A stretch of DNA of 64,000 nucleotides from Streptococcus dysgalactiae subsp. dysgalactiae (GTDB lineage: Bacteria > Bacillota > Bacilli > Lactobacillales > Streptococcaceae): positions 2,077,283 through 2,141,282 of the forward strand of contig NZ_UHFH01000003.1 of the NCBI RefSeq assembly GCF_900459225.1. Reading direction: 5' to 3'. Both the position numbers and the translations under genes were made by a program. Shown piece by piece: positions 39,935 to 51,250 of the stretch. The notes beneath the pieces are model-generated. The model was not told the DNA's origin, searched no databases, and saw only the letters and a list, made by a program, of their open reading frames with translations. The stretch's first letter is position 1, and each line of letters opens with the position of its first letter.

Positions 39935-40735
39935 TTATAAAGGATTTTTCAAGAAAAAGAGCAGGATACCTAAGATTAAAACTGAGCTCACTGCTAAACT
40001 ATCTTTTAGTTGCCAATCTAGCTGACGGTATTTAGTACGACCCTCTCCTCCTTGATAACCTCTGGCCTCCATAGCAATAGCCAGGGCATCTGCTCTTTTA
40101 AAACTAGAAGCAAATAAAGGAATTAAAACAGGGATAATGGATTTCACTTTTTGAACCAAGTTTCCTTCACCGAAATCCACACCTCGAGCCTTCTGCGCAT
40201 TCATAATACGGGTAGTATCATCCATGAGAGTTGGCACAAAACGCAAACTCAAGGACAGCATCAACCCAATTTCATGAGCTGGAACCTTGAACCTAGTTAA
40301 AGGTTTTAACAAGGACTCAACGGCATCCGATAAACTCAAGGGGGTTGTTGTTAGGGTAAGTAACGTTGAAAAGAAAATAATTAAAACAAAGCGCATAAAA
40401 ATTAAAATCGCTTGACTGAGCCCTAAATCAGTGATAGTAATAATACCCAGACGAAAAATAGGTGAGCCACCTTGGGCGAAGAACATCTGAAATAGAGTCG
40501 TAAAAAGGATAATTCCAATCATTGGTTTAACCCCATTCAAAAAGAATGATAACTTGATTTTCGATAAGAAAACAACACCTAAGGTAAAACCCAACATCAA
40601 TAGATTGGTCACCACATTATTCGCCCAAAAAATAATAATAATGTAAATTATCATTGCTAACAATTTACTTCTAGGATCCAGACGATGAATAAGGGAGTTT
40701 CCTGGAATATAACGTCCCAGAATCAATTTATCCAT
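39935..40735 (-). CDS. ecfT: ECF transporter transmembrane component EcfT
   Basis: 266-residue membrane protein of the shared energy-coupling module that serves several vitamin and metal S components. The coupling motifs [12 protein letters not shown] and AIAMEARGY carry the Ala-Arg-Gly pattern that contacts the ATPases. The start overlaps ecfA2 by 8 nt. Substrate-binding S components are encoded elsewhere. Confidence 0.94.
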   Translation of the reverse strand: MDKLILGRYIPGNSLIHRLDPRSKLLAMIIYIIIIFWANNVVTNLLMLGFTLGVVFLSKIKLSFFLNGVKPMIGIILFTTLFQMFFAQGGSPIFRLGIITITDLGLSQAILIFMRFVLIIFFSTLLTLTTTPLSLSDAVESLLKPLTRFKVPAHEIGLMLSLSLRFVPTLMDDTTRIMNAQKARGVDFGEGNLVQKVKSIIPVLIPLFASSFKRADALAIAMEARGYQGGEGRTKYRQLDWQLKDSLAVSSVLILGILLFFLKNPL

Positions 40736-41570
40736 GTCTAAGCACCTCCCTAAGCTCTTCTAAGGTAATAGGTAAAGAAGAAAGAGCCATTCCTCGATCA
40801 ACAAGTCCTTGAGCGAATTTAGTCACTTTAGGAACACCCAGTTGTTTTTCCTCTAAGAAATGAACCCGTTGAAAAACAGACTTTGGTTCTCCTGACAAAA
40901 TTATTTTTCCCTCTTCCAAAACATACACAAAATCAGCATAGTTTGCCACATCGTCCATCAGATGAGTTACCAAGACAATGGTCATTCCTAGTTGATGGAG
41001 CTTTTTAAATAAGGTCATCAATTCCTTTCGACCTTTTGGATCTAGGCCTGCTGTTGGCTCATCCAAAACTAAAACGTCCGGCTGCATAGCTAAAATACCA
41101 GCAATAGCCACACGTCGCATTTGACCTCCTGATAATTCAAAAGGATTTTTATCAAAAAGATTTTCTGAAATGCCTACAAGTGCCAGTTTCTCACGCGCTA
41201 AAGCTTCTGCCTCTTCCTGAGAAACCCCAAAATTTTGAGGTCCAAAAGCAACATCTTTTAAGACAGTTTCTTCAAATAACTGGCTTTCTGGAAACTGAAA
41301 CACAAGACCTACTTGCTTACGAACAGATTTGATATCTTTGTTTTTAGACTGATTTGTAATCTCCTGCTTGCCAATCCTAACAATTCCTTTAGTCGGAGTA
41401 TGTAATCCATTCAACAACTGCATAATCGTTGATTTGCCAGAACCAGTATGGCCAATAAAGGCTGTATAAGATCCGTCTAAAATAGTTAAATCAATGTCAA
41501 AAAGGGCACGCCCTTCAAAAGGGGTCCCTACTTGATAAGTATAACTTACACTTTGGAAATTAATTGACAT
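40728..41570 (-). CDS. ecfA2: ECF transporter ATP-binding component EcfA2
   Basis: 280-residue ATPase. Walker [17 protein letters not shown], signature [13 protein letters not shown], Walker [16 protein letters not shown] and H-loop VTHLMDD. It pairs with EcfA1 beneath EcfT. It overlaps ecfA1 by 25 nt and ecfT by 8 nt. Confidence 0.94.
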   Translation of the reverse strand: MSINFQSVSYTYQVGTPFEGRALFDIDLTILDGSYTAFIGHTGSGKSTIMQLLNGLHTPTKGIVRIGKQEITNQSKNKDIKSVRKQVGLVFQFPESQLFEETVLKDVAFGPQNFGVSQEEAEALAREKLALVGISENLFDKNPFELSGGQMRRVAIAGILAMQPDVLVLDEPTAGLDPKGRKELMTLFKKLHQLGMTIVLVTHLMDDVANYADFVYVLEEGKIILSGEPKSVFQRVHFLEEKQLGVPKVTKFAQGLVDRGMALSSLPITLEELREVLRHG

Positions 41571-42385
41571 AATTGGTTTTCTAATTCCTTTTCTGTGAAA
41601 TAAGAAGCTTCAATTGGGTAACCTTCCTCTTTAAGCATCTGTACAACAGAAGCGGTGAAGGGAATATCAAGGCCCAACTGGAGAAGGTCATCGCCTCTTA
41701 CAAACAATTGTTCTGGCGTTGAGGCTGACTCCACTTGTCCATCTTTCATCACTAAGACGCGATCACTCAGAGCAACTTCATCTAAATCATGGGTAATGGA
41801 AATCACTGTTATCTGGTAATCTTCACGAATCGACTGAATAGTCCCAATCAATTCTAAACGTCCTTTTGGATCAAGCATACTAGTAGCTTCATCTAAAATA
41901 ATGATTTTCGGCCTCATAGCAACAGCTCCTGCAATAGCAACCCGTTGTTTTTGCCCACCAGATAAGCGAGAAGGCTCCCTATCTTTAAAATCTTGCATAC
42001 CTACGAGTTGTAAAGCCTGGTTGACACGCTCTTTCATCTCTTGATGGGTAATTCCTTTGTTCTCAAGCCCAAAAGCAACATCATCTTCAACTGTAGCTCC
42101 TACAAATTGATTGTCAGGATTTTGGAATACCATACCGATTTTATGACGAATATCCCAAACGTTTTCTTCTGTTAGCAATTCACCATCTACAAAAATATCC
42201 CCTGAATCAGCTTCTAATAAACCATCAATGAGACGAACAGTCGTCGATTTTCCTGATCCATTATGACCAATAATAGACAACCACTCACCTTGTTTCACAT
42301 AAAACGAAACCTGATTTAAGGTTGGTTTTTCCTGATTTGGATGGTAATGAAATGTAACCTGTTTGAGTTCAATAATATTTGACAT
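41546..42385 (-). CDS. ecfA1: ECF transporter ATP-binding component EcfA1
   Basis: 279-residue ATPase with Walker [17 protein letters not shown], signature [13 protein letters not shown], Walker [16 protein letters not shown] and H-loop ITHDLDE. It overlaps ecfA2 downstream by 25 nt. It starts 2 nt after the pgsA stop, so the ECF module is cotranscribed with the phospholipid gene. Confidence 0.94.
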   Translation of the reverse strand: MSNIIELKQVTFHYHPNQEKPTLNQVSFYVKQGEWLSIIGHNGSGKSTTVRLIDGLLEADSGDIFVDGELLTEENVWDIRHKIGMVFQNPDNQFVGATVEDDVAFGLENKGITHQEMKERVNQALQLVGMQDFKDREPSRLSGGQKQRVAIAGAVAMRPKIIILDEATSMLDPKGRLELIGTIQSIREDYQITVISITHDLDEVALSDRVLVMKDGQVESASTPEQLFVRGDDLLQLGLDIPFTASVVQMLKEEGYPIEASYFTEKELENQLCQLISKV

Positions 42386-42387
42386 GA

Positions 42388-42930
42388 TTATTTAAAGGTA
42401 TCCTTGAAGAGAAAACTTGCTCCTTTGAAGTAATCATAACCAGAATAAATGGTAAAGAAAAGAGCAACATAGAGAAAGACATTTCCTAATAATGTCCAGT
42501 GACAAAGCAAGAAAATGATAGACAACATTTGAGTTGTTGTTTTTATCTTTCCTGGCATAGCAGCTGCCAAAACTTCTCCACCTGTTTCAACAAGTAATAA
42601 ACGAAGCCCAGTCACAGCCAATTCTCGACAGATGATAATGGCTGATACCCAAGCAGGCGCCAGACCCAGTCCAACTAACATGATAAAAGCACTCATCACA
42701 AGCATTTTATCTGCTAGAGGATCAGCAAATTTCCCAAAATTAGTAACAACATGCCACTTACGTGCAAGATACCCATCTAAATAGTCAGTTAAGCTAGCTG
42801 CTGCAAAGATAATAGCTGCAAATACATGCCAGCTGAGTTCATTAGAAAAAGAGGTAACCAGGAGAAAGAGGGGAATCATTACAATTCGAATAAGGGTTAA
42901 TAAATTGGGAATATTTTCTTTTTTTGTCAT
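42388..42930 (-). CDS. pgsA: CDP-diacylglycerol-glycerol-3-phosphate 3-phosphatidyltransferase
   Basis: 180-residue membrane enzyme making phosphatidylglycerol phosphate, the committed step to phosphatidylglycerol and cardiolipin. The CDP-alcohol phosphotransferase motif is complete: SLTDYLDGYLARKWHVVTNF followed by GKFADPLADK. Several membrane helices. It follows the rodZ-like gene by 13 nt. Confidence 0.95.
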   Translation of the reverse strand: MTKKENIPNLLTLIRIVMIPLFLLVTSFSNELSWHVFAAIIFAAASLTDYLDGYLARKWHVVTNFGKFADPLADKMLVMSAFIMLVGLGLAPAWVSAIIICRELAVTGLRLLLVETGGEVLAAAMPGKIKTTTQMLSIIFLLCHWTLLGNVFLYVALFFTIYSGYDYFKGASFLFKDTFK

Positions 42931-42943
42931 TTTCGTACCTTAA

Positions 42944-43978
42944 TTATTGAATTTTAAATGTAATATAACTTAAATCAGTACTTGTTAAAGCAGATAAGTC
43001 AAGCGGTTGTCCGTCAACGGTTACAGACACACCCTTTGTGATACCCAGTGTCAATAAAGACTCTGTTACATCAGCAGGTAAAGTTGTCGTATAAGTCGGA
43101 GATTCTTGCGTTAGTGTAGTGCCACTCTCTCCAATTTCAGAATTAGTCAAGGAAATCCAACTACTTTCTGCATCTGTTAAAGAAACAGTGATATCAACTG
43201 TTTCTTTCGATTTGGTAACTGTTGCTACCAAGTAGTTATCTGCGCCTTCAGTTGTGATTTGAGTTTGAGGTTCACTTGAACTTTCTTTTGAAGCTGCTTT
43301 CGATTTTTTAGAAGCCTCAAGTAAAGTCATTTCAGCTTCTTTAGCACGCTGACCTTTTTCAAATTGTTTCCAGACACCAAAAAAGATAACCCCGATAATC
43401 GCTAGAGCAACTAAACCTAAGATAAAAGCGGGTACTATTGATTTTTTAGAGCGATCACCATTGTCATAGCGTCTTGAACGTGAGACATTTGCCTTTTTAG
43501 GCACCAAACGATCATCATTTTTAAACTGACTAGCAGCTGGTATAGCAGCCTTTACAAGGGTTTTAGAGTCCACACCGACTGTTTTGACAGGAATAACCAA
43601 CGTCTCCTGAGTTTTTTTAGGTGGCGTCGAGGTGTAATGAGGGTAAGGCATTCCACCAGTTGCCATTTTTTCTCGCAATCGCTTCTGACTTAGTTTTTCT
43701 TCGACAATTTCTGTTACTGATTTCGTATCACTCTTTTTTTTAGCATTCACTTGATAATGATAGCGTCGTTTTAAAGTAATGAAATCTAATTCCACAATAT
43801 CGGCATAGTCTTTTAAATACTGGTCAAATTTCTCTTCTGGAATAATTTTAAATTGATCTAATTCCATTGCCAATAAGTAATGGGAAGAAATCCCTGTTTT
43901 GGATTCAATATCATCTAATGTGATATTTTTGCCAACACGCGATTCTCTTAAAACCTCACCAAGACTTTTTTCACTCAT
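42944..43978 (-). CDS. RodZ-like HTH membrane protein (YmfM type)
   Basis: 344-residue protein: N-terminal helix-turn-helix of the HTH_25 type (LGEVLRESRVGKNITLDDIE), a basic cytoplasmic stretch, one membrane helix (IVPAFILGLVALAIIGVIFF) and an extracellular Ser/Thr-rich DUF4115 domain. In rod-shaped and ovoid bacteria RodZ links cytoskeleton or division and cell-wall machinery. It lies 49 nt after the ymfH-like gene. Confidence 0.88.
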   Translation of the reverse strand: MSEKSLGEVLRESRVGKNITLDDIESKTGISSHYLLAMELDQFKIIPEEKFDQYLKDYADIVELDFITLKRRYHYQVNAKKKSDTKSVTEIVEEKLSQKRLREKMATGGMPYPHYTSTPPKKTQETLVIPVKTVGVDSKTLVKAAIPAASQFKNDDRLVPKKANVSRSRRYDNGDRSKKSIVPAFILGLVALAIIGVIFFGVWKQFEKGQRAKEAEMTLLEASKKSKAASKESSSEPQTQITTEGADNYLVATVTKSKETVDITVSLTDAESSWISLTNSEIGESGTTLTQESPTYTTTLPADVTESLLTLGITKGVSVTVDGQPLDLSALTSTDLSYITFKIQ

Positions 43979-44027
43979 ACGGGTACCTCAAAAATATTAT
44001 AATAACTCCATTATAGCAGATTTTGAA

Positions 44028-45311
44028 TTATTTTGGAAAGACAGTAAAATCGGAAACATCTGCTCCTTCAAAAAAGGCTTTCCCAATAACAAGAATATCT
44101 TTCAAGGATATAGTCTCTATAATTCTTGGAAGATCAAAATAGGTTTCCTTATCAGACAAATAAAGGTTAAATTGACTCGTAAGATGATCAATAGAGTCTA
44201 TACTTTGAATAAAGTCGCCATACATTTCTTGTTTCAAAAGAGTTAGATGTTTGTCCGTCAACTCTTGTAATTGCCTAATGTCTGTTAAACAACGGCGAAT
44301 GTGATTTGACATAGCAATTGGTTCAGTGGTATCCAACGATATTAAAATAAATTGAAAATCATCTTGAATCTCAATTTCTATATCAAAGGAATCATCTATT
44401 TTTCCTTCTTCGTACCATTCATGGTAAGTTTTAGAAGTCCATCCTAGAAGCATGGCCAATAATAATTTTAAGGCCACACGGTAAGTTAATAGAGAATAGT
44501 TATCTAAAACGAGATGACCTCGGAAGCCAACAACTAACTTAGCAGTTGCTACATCCATATCGATAGATGATGAAGGCATGACTGGATAATGGTGCAATTG
44601 TTCTACGATCACCATTTTTTTTTCAGAAAAAGGTAGCGCTTTTTGAAAAGTTTGGATATCTGAAAAGATTTCGTCAACATCAATATCACCAATCACTAAT
44701 AAACTCATATTAGAAGGGTGATAAAAATAGGAGTGGTGTGCATCCAACAAAGCTTTTGTGATATTTTGAATTGATTCTTTTGTTCCTGCAATATCATTAG
44801 CTAGGCTAGTATTAGGAAATAAATTTTGCAAAATCCCGCTATAGGCACGGTAATCAGGATCGTCCTGATACATGTCAATTTCTTGCTCTATAATTTTCTT
44901 TTCTCTGTTGATGGATTCATCTGTAAAGTGAGCAGAAAGGACAAAACTCTGAAGTAACTTGAGACCTTCTGAAAATGCCTTAGCAGTTGAAAACAAGTAA
45001 CTTGTCTTATCGAATGTGGTGAAAGCGTTCGTATCTGCACCCAGCTGAGTGAATGCTAGAGAAATGTCCTCCCCTGTATTATCTTCGAAAAGTTTATGCT
45101 CTAGAAAATGAGCAATCCCTTCTGGAACAATAGTAGACTTGCCATCTACTGTCAATCTATTGTCAAGAGAACCAAAGTCAACTGTCAACATAGCCGTCTT
45201 TTCCGAATATCCTGTTTTCTTTATAAAATAAACTGTTAACCCATTTTCTAATCTACCATAGTAAAGTGTCTCGTCAATATTAGGGTAATCTATCTTTACT
45301 AGTTTTGTCAT
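44028..45311 (-). CDS. M16 family zinc peptidase, YmfH type
   Basis: 427-residue M16 peptidase with the inverted zinc motif intact: GIAHFLEHKLFED (HxxEH) and a downstream Glu in the EQEIDMY region. The partner immediately upstream lacks that motif, the usual active/inactive pairing for M16 heterodimers such as the YmfF/YmfH and AlbE/AlbF types. Two-nt spacing from the partner implies coupled translation. Substrate unknown, possibly small peptides. Confidence 0.9.
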   Translation of the reverse strand: MTKLVKIDYPNIDETLYYGRLENGLTVYFIKKTGYSEKTAMLTVDFGSLDNRLTVDGKSTIVPEGIAHFLEHKLFEDNTGEDISLAFTQLGADTNAFTTFDKTSYLFSTAKAFSEGLKLLQSFVLSAHFTDESINREKKIIEQEIDMYQDDPDYRAYSGILQNLFPNTSLANDIAGTKESIQNITKALLDAHHSYFYHPSNMSLLVIGDIDVDEIFSDIQTFQKALPFSEKKMVIVEQLHHYPVMPSSSIDMDVATAKLVVGFRGHLVLDNYSLLTYRVALKLLLAMLLGWTSKTYHEWYEEGKIDDSFDIEIEIQDDFQFILISLDTTEPIAMSNHIRRCLTDIRQLQELTDKHLTLLKQEMYGDFIQSIDSIDHLTSQFNLYLSDKETYFDLPRIIETISLKDILVIGKAFFEGADVSDFTVFPK

Positions 45312-45312
45312 C

Positions 45313-46557
45313 TTATTTTCCTTCCAAGAAGTAAACTGTCTGGAGTTTTAATAGATTGGCAACTTTAATGATATCTATTTTACTAACCTTGTCAATCTCA
45401 TCAATCCAATGCTTAATCGAATAAGAAGGATCAATATAGGAAGCCATATAAGTCATCTCAATCATGTTTTTACTGTAATCCTCAGATAAGAGGGCATTAT
45501 TAATAAGCATTAGTTTAGTCTTTTTCACTAGTTGCCCTGAAAATCGTCCCATCTTAATATCATTTAACTCCTTGACAATTAATTGTAAGGTTTTTGTTCT
45601 AGTTTGACTGTCAATACCTGCGTAAATATCAAACAAGCCAGTGTAAACATCAAATCGACAACCAATACTGTAAGCCAATCCCTCTTCTTCTCTGATTTTT
45701 GTGAAGAAACGAGAATGAGCAAATGAGCCTAATAGACCATTCAAAACAACTAAGGCGTAATATTCCCTTTGTCCAAAAACCAAAGGAAAGTGATAAGCCA
45801 GCTGGAGGATGGACTGATTAATATCCTTTTTTTCAATGGATTCCTTGATAATATTAACAGCATCCTGTAAATAGAAGAAATCCAATTTTTTCTTACGAGC
45901 ATCAAAAGGAAACTGATGTAACAATTGAACAACACGATAATCGTCAAAATCTCCTAAGACAAAAATATCAATCTGATCTTCATTGAGCATCTTATGAAAT
46001 TCTTGATAGCTGGTATAGGCAGTTTCTTTAGTGATGAGTTCTTCAGTACCATATTTAGATACTTGTAGTTCTTTGTTAAGGTAAAATAATTCTTTGGTTC
46101 TAAGAGAACTATAATAAAATGAGTCTTCTTTATCCGATTCAACATAATTAATCAAGTTAGACTTTTCAATATCAAAAATCTTAGGTTGGTATTGAGCGAT
46201 TGATAATAAAGGTGAAAACAATATTTCCTTTAAAAATTGAATCATTTCATCTAAAACTTTTTCCCCTTGAAAAGCATATCGATCTTGAACAAAGTTAATA
46301 TCAATATCAACAATGTGAACCAAGCCTTTAGTTGACACATTCGTTGACAAGTTGGCTCCGTAAAGTTCTGCCAATTTTTCTCTAAACAATTTAGCTGTTG
46401 GGTAGCGGTCATTAGCTGTTGCTAACATCTGTGCCACTAAGACTCTTTTTGCTACTGTTTTTTGGTTCAAATCACCTGAAAAACGAAAGGTAATATGATT
46501 GGTTTTAAACCGTTTGGTCTTAATCAGATGAAGTTGTACTCCCTGAACAATTTTCAT
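45313..46557 (-). CDS. M16 family peptidase-like protein lacking the zinc motif, YmfF type
   Basis: 414-residue M16-fold protein without HxxEH: the corresponding N-terminal segment reads KRVLVAQMLATANDRYPTAK. The C-terminal region keeps the R-Y pair context (EEEGLAYSIGCRFDVYTGLF). It probably forms the structural or substrate-binding half of the dimer with the YmfH-type protein. An extended -10 promoter (TGGTATAAT, -10 at 46591-46596) lies just upstream. Confidence 0.88.
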   Translation of the reverse strand: MKIVQGVQLHLIKTKRFKTNHITFRFSGDLNQKTVAKRVLVAQMLATANDRYPTAKLFREKLAELYGANLSTNVSTKGLVHIVDIDINFVQDRYAFQGEKVLDEMIQFLKEILFSPLLSIAQYQPKIFDIEKSNLINYVESDKEDSFYYSSLRTKELFYLNKELQVSKYGTEELITKETAYTSYQEFHKMLNEDQIDIFVLGDFDDYRVVQLLHQFPFDARKKKLDFFYLQDAVNIIKESIEKKDINQSILQLAYHFPLVFGQREYYALVVLNGLLGSFAHSRFFTKIREEEGLAYSIGCRFDVYTGLFDIYAGIDSQTRTKTLQLIVKELNDIKMGRFSGQLVKKTKLMLINNALLSEDYSKNMIEMTYMASYIDPSYSIKHWIDEIDKVSKIDIIKVANLLKLQTVYFLEGK

Positions 46558-46877
46558 AATGTTTCCTTAATAAATAGTATGATCCTTACGATTATACCAT
46601 TTTTATTCAGGTTAGGTGAGTGATAACTTTTTAAATTCCTTACGATTAAACAAAAAAAGAAGCAATTGACTTGCTCCTCTGATTTACTGCAAAATAAGGC
46701 CAGTAATATACCTCTAAAAAGTTTCAACCACACTTTATTCTTAAAAATACAGATTATATTATATCAAATAACGTCTTACTTTGGAATAATCAAATAGCTC
46801 TTATTAAGCTTATTCAGCTATTATTATTTATTCCTGTTTTATGCTATAATGACTTGAATGAAAAAATGGAGATAACA
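46558..46877. other. Divergent region between the ymfF-like gene and yaaA
   Basis: 320 nt with three promoter-like elements: an extended -10 for yaaA on the plus strand (TGCTATAAT near 46842-46850), one for the candidate small RNA and one for the ymfF-like gene on the minus strand. TCCTTACGATT occurs twice (46583-46593 and 46637-46647), the first overlapping the ymfF -10. Confidence 0.6.
46652..46750 (-). ncRNA. Candidate small RNA with own promoter and terminator
   Basis: On the minus strand an extended -10 (TGATATAAT, -10 at 46758-46763) with -35-like TTCCAA (46781-46786, 17-nt spacer) is followed about 100 nt later by a Rho-independent terminator: GGAGCAA (46677-46671), 5-nt loop, TTGCTTC (46665-46659) and seven T. 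A second hairpin has arms TTACTG/CAGTAA (46706-46701 and 46689-46684). ymfF has its own extended -10 downstream of this terminator, so the unit looks independent. No supported ORF is seen. A leader attenuator of ymfF is the alternative. Confidence 0.5.
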
Positions 46878-47291
46878 ATGATATACAAATTATTTACAGA
46901 ATTTATCACCCTAAAAGCCCTGCTTAAAGAATTAAGAATTATCCAAAGTGGCGGCGCTATCAAGGGATTTCTCGCTGAAACAACCGTTCTATTTAATGGT
47001 GAAGATGAAAAACGTCGAGGCAAAAAAATCAGAGTAGGGGATAAGATTTCTCTACCTGACCAAGACTTAATTATCACTATTGTTGAGCCTAATCAAGAAG
47101 AAAAAGAACAATTTGCCGAAGAAATGGCTGAAAAGACACGTTTAGCGGCCCTAGTGAAACAAATGAATCAAACCAACAAAAAGACTTCTTCTAAACATAA
47201 AAATCGTCAATCTACTACCAAACAATCACTAAGAGCAACTAAGAAAACTAAAGGCAAATCAACTGCACCTGTCCGCTTCCCAGGTATCTAG
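46878..47291 (+). CDS. yaaA: S4-domain protein YaaA
   Basis: 137-residue protein with an S4-like RNA-binding domain: [20 protein letters not shown] followed by [20 protein letters not shown] 46878 (MIYKLFTEF) has GGAG 6 nt upstream and replaces a longer frame from 46854. The C terminus is very basic. YaaA next to recF is a conserved pair in Firmicutes. recF begins 1 nt after its stop codon. Confidence 0.9.
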   Translation: MIYKLFTEFITLKALLKELRIIQSGGAIKGFLAETTVLFNGEDEKRRGKKIRVGDKISLPDQDLIITIVEPNQEEKEQFAEEMAEKTRLAALVKQMNQTNKKTSSKHKNRQSTTKQSLRATKKTKGKSTAPVRFPGI

Positions 47292-47292
47292 T

Positions 47293-48399
47293 ATGTGGAT
47301 TAAAGAGTTAGAGTTAAAACATTATCGTAATTATGACCACCTGCTTACCTCATTTTCGTCGGGTTTAAATGTCTTTATCGGTAATAATGCTCAAGGAAAA
47401 ACCAATTTTCTCGAGGCAATCTATTTTCTATCACTTACTAGAAGTCATCGGACGAGGGCTGACAAAGAATTGATTCATTTTGATCACTCAACTGTTTCCC
47501 TTACTGGTAAGATTCAGCGCATTAGTGGTACTGTTGATTTAGAAATCAATCTATCAGATAAAGGACGTGTGACAAAGATTAATGCGCTAAAGCAAGCAAA
47601 ATTATCTGATTATATCGGAACGATGATGGTTGTGCTTTTTGCACCAGAAGATTTGCAACTAGTTAAGGGAGCACCTAGCCTTCGCCGAAAATTTATCGAC
47701 ATTGACCTTGGTCAAATTAAGCCTGTTTACTTATCTGAGTTATCCCATTATAACCACGTGCTTAAACAGCGTAATAGCTATTTAAAAAGTGCCCAACAAA
47801 TTGATGCCGCTTTTCTAGCTGTTCTAGATGAGCAATTAGCTAGCTATGGAACCCGTGTCATGGAACATCGTATTAATTTTATCAATACTTTGGAAAAAGA
47901 AGCGAATACCCATCACCAAGCCATCTCAAATGGTTTAGAAAATCTCTCCCTCTCCTATCAGTCGTCAGTTGTCTTTGATAAAAAAACTAATATTTACCAA
48001 CAATTTTTACACCAACTTGAAAAAAATCATCAAAAAGATTTCTTCCGTAAAAACACTAGTGTTGGCCCACATCGCGATGACTTGGCCTTTTACATTAACG
48101 GTATGAATGCTAACTTTGCTAGTCAAGGTCAGCACCGCAGCCTTATTCTTTCTTTAAAAATGGCTGAAGTTAGTTTAATGAAAGTCTTGACTGGAGATAA
48201 TCCCATTCTTTTATTAGATGATGTCATGAGCGAGCTAGACAATACACGACAAACAAAGTTACTTGAAACAGTAATTAAAGAAAATGTCCAAACCTTTATC
48301 ACAACAACAAGTTTGGATCACCTGTCACAATTGCCAGAAGGTATCCGTATTTTTCACGTGACAAAAGGAACCGTTCAAGTTGATTCTGAGATTCACTAA
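47293..48399 (+). CDS. recF: DNA replication and repair protein RecF
   Basis: 368-residue SMC-like ATPase that loads RecA at gaps. Walker [17 protein letters not shown], signature [16 protein letters not shown] and Walker [15 protein letters not shown] are present, with the C-terminal helical region. It follows yaaA by 1 nt. In streptococci recF is placed away from dnaA-dnaN, near the other side of the origin as here. Confidence 0.96.
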   Translation: MWIKELELKHYRNYDHLLTSFSSGLNVFIGNNAQGKTNFLEAIYFLSLTRSHRTRADKELIHFDHSTVSLTGKIQRISGTVDLEINLSDKGRVTKINALKQAKLSDYIGTMMVVLFAPEDLQLVKGAPSLRRKFIDIDLGQIKPVYLSELSHYNHVLKQRNSYLKSAQQIDAAFLAVLDEQLASYGTRVMEHRINFINTLEKEANTHHQAISNGLENLSLSYQSSVVFDKKTNIYQQFLHQLEKNHQKDFFRKNTSVGPHRDDLAFYINGMNANFASQGQHRSLILSLKMAEVSLMKVLTGDNPILLLDDVMSELDNTRQTKLLETVIKENVQTFITTTSLDHLSQLPEGIRIFHVTKGTVQVDSEIH

Positions 48400-48404
48400 T
48401 GACA

Positions 48405-48442
48405 TCAAAAAAAGGATTCAGTTAAACTGAGCCCTTTTTTGA
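48405..48442. terminator. Bidirectional terminator between recF and the sugar transporter
   Basis: Imperfect hairpin with arms ending in A7 and T6 (TCAAAAAAAGG and CCCTTTTTTGA outer stem) serving two convergent genes. Confidence 0.85.
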
Positions 48443-48455
48443 TATTAGGTGGTGA

Positions 48456-49319
48456 TTAAGATTTGACCACACCTAATAAAATAGCACCTACGATAAAACA
48501 AATAATACCTGTGACAACCCAACGCATTTCTTTTTTGGTTTTGGTTTCGCCTAGGAATAAAATGCCTCCAACAATAGAAATGATGGCACCTAATTGTGAG
48601 AAACTAAAGGCAATTGCAAGTCCTGCCTTTGATGCAGCTAAAAGCATGAAAATATTACCAATGCCCCAAAGTAATCCAACAACACTATTTTTAATCACAT
48701 ATTGGTCAAAAGAGACTTTAAATGACATGAAGGTTGCTGCTCCTAGGACCATGCCTACTGCCATTGGTAAAATAACAGATAAAACATCAAATTTCATGAT
48801 GTTATTAAATAAAACTGCATACATCACGTAACCAATTGTTGAATAAGTGAGGGCTCTAAATCCTTTTGAAAAATTATGAAGGTGATTGACTTGTGTATTA
48901 GCGTCATCTTGTTTACTAGAAAAGTAGAAACCAACAATCAGAAGTAATAGTGCTAGACTTCCCACTAAAAATTGCATCGGTTTTGTCCATTCATGAAAAA
49001 CGAGGACACCAATCAAACTTCCCAGAACAAGTTGAGAGCCACTTGACAAAGGATTGGCAACTGAGACTCCCATGTATTGCATGGCATGAAATTGACCAGT
49101 TTGACCAATTGACCAGATAAAACCGCCGAGAATCCCAAAAATCCAAAGTTGTAAACTCATTTCAGGTCTGACAATTAACCAAACAACAAGTGCAAATAGC
49201 AAAGCTCCTAAAGTCATTCCAAAAGTCTGTTGTGAGGGTTTACCACCAATTTTGTTACTAACAAAACCAATACTGCCCCAAGCAAACATCGGAACAAGCG
49301 CATATAAAATACCTTCCAA
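48456..49319 (-). CDS. GRP family sugar uptake protein (GlcU/RhaT-like)
   Basis: 287-residue membrane protein with ten predicted helices. Segments such as PMFAWGSIGFVSNKIGGKPS, GGFIWSIGQTGQFHAMQYMG and ANPLSSGSQLVLGSLIGVLV match the glucose/ribose porter (GRP) family. Proton-driven sugar uptake is the family role; the sugar is not evident. Monocistronic between terminators. Confidence 0.82.
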   Translation of the reverse strand: MEGILYALVPMFAWGSIGFVSNKIGGKPSQQTFGMTLGALLFALVVWLIVRPEMSLQLWIFGILGGFIWSIGQTGQFHAMQYMGVSVANPLSSGSQLVLGSLIGVLVFHEWTKPMQFLVGSLALLLLIVGFYFSSKQDDANTQVNHLHNFSKGFRALTYSTIGYVMYAVLFNNIMKFDVLSVILPMAVGMVLGAATFMSFKVSFDQYVIKNSVVGLLWGIGNIFMLLAASKAGLAIAFSFSQLGAIISIVGGILFLGETKTKKEMRWVVTGIICFIVGAILLGVVKS

Positions 49320-49481
49320 AATCTTATCTCCTTTACAGTAAGTTTACAACATTATAAAATTTCTATCATTAAAGTGTTTTCACACGAGAACTAATTATAG
49401 CTTATTTAGCAGGAAAATACAATAATATTTACCAAAAAACTATTACTACTACAGAGTTGACATCAGTATTCAGTGACGAGT

Positions 49482-49511
49482 AAAAAAAGCCGAGAGTAGA
49501 CTCGACCTTTA
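49482..49511 (-). terminator. Terminator of guaB
   Basis: GTCGAG/CTCGGC stem with one G-U pair and seven U residues on the minus-strand transcript. Confidence 0.8.
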
Positions 49512-49529
49512 GTTTACATCAATCTCATT

Positions 49530-51056
<1,527 letters not shown>

Positions 51057-51250
51057 CTATTTTTTTATTGTTACTATCATATCACGCTAAAATCATTTGT
51101 CAACAAAATGTTTCTATAGCTCTCCAATATAATAGAATGGCTAAATTATCAGACTTTTTACTGTATTCAAAAACACCTTGATAAGGTATTTCAAGCTAAA
51201 AAACAGATTCTGGCACTGCACTCCATTAATGGGACAGAAGAAAAACACTT

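Noticed and set aside
46580..46735. Open minus-strand frame through the candidate small RNA
   Set aside because: Starts only at a GTG without ribosome site and crosses a strong terminator and a promoter; AT-rich chance frame.
48463..48831. 122-codon plus-strand ORF opposite the sugar transporter
   Set aside because: Antisense frame of a hydrophobic membrane protein, a common artefact.
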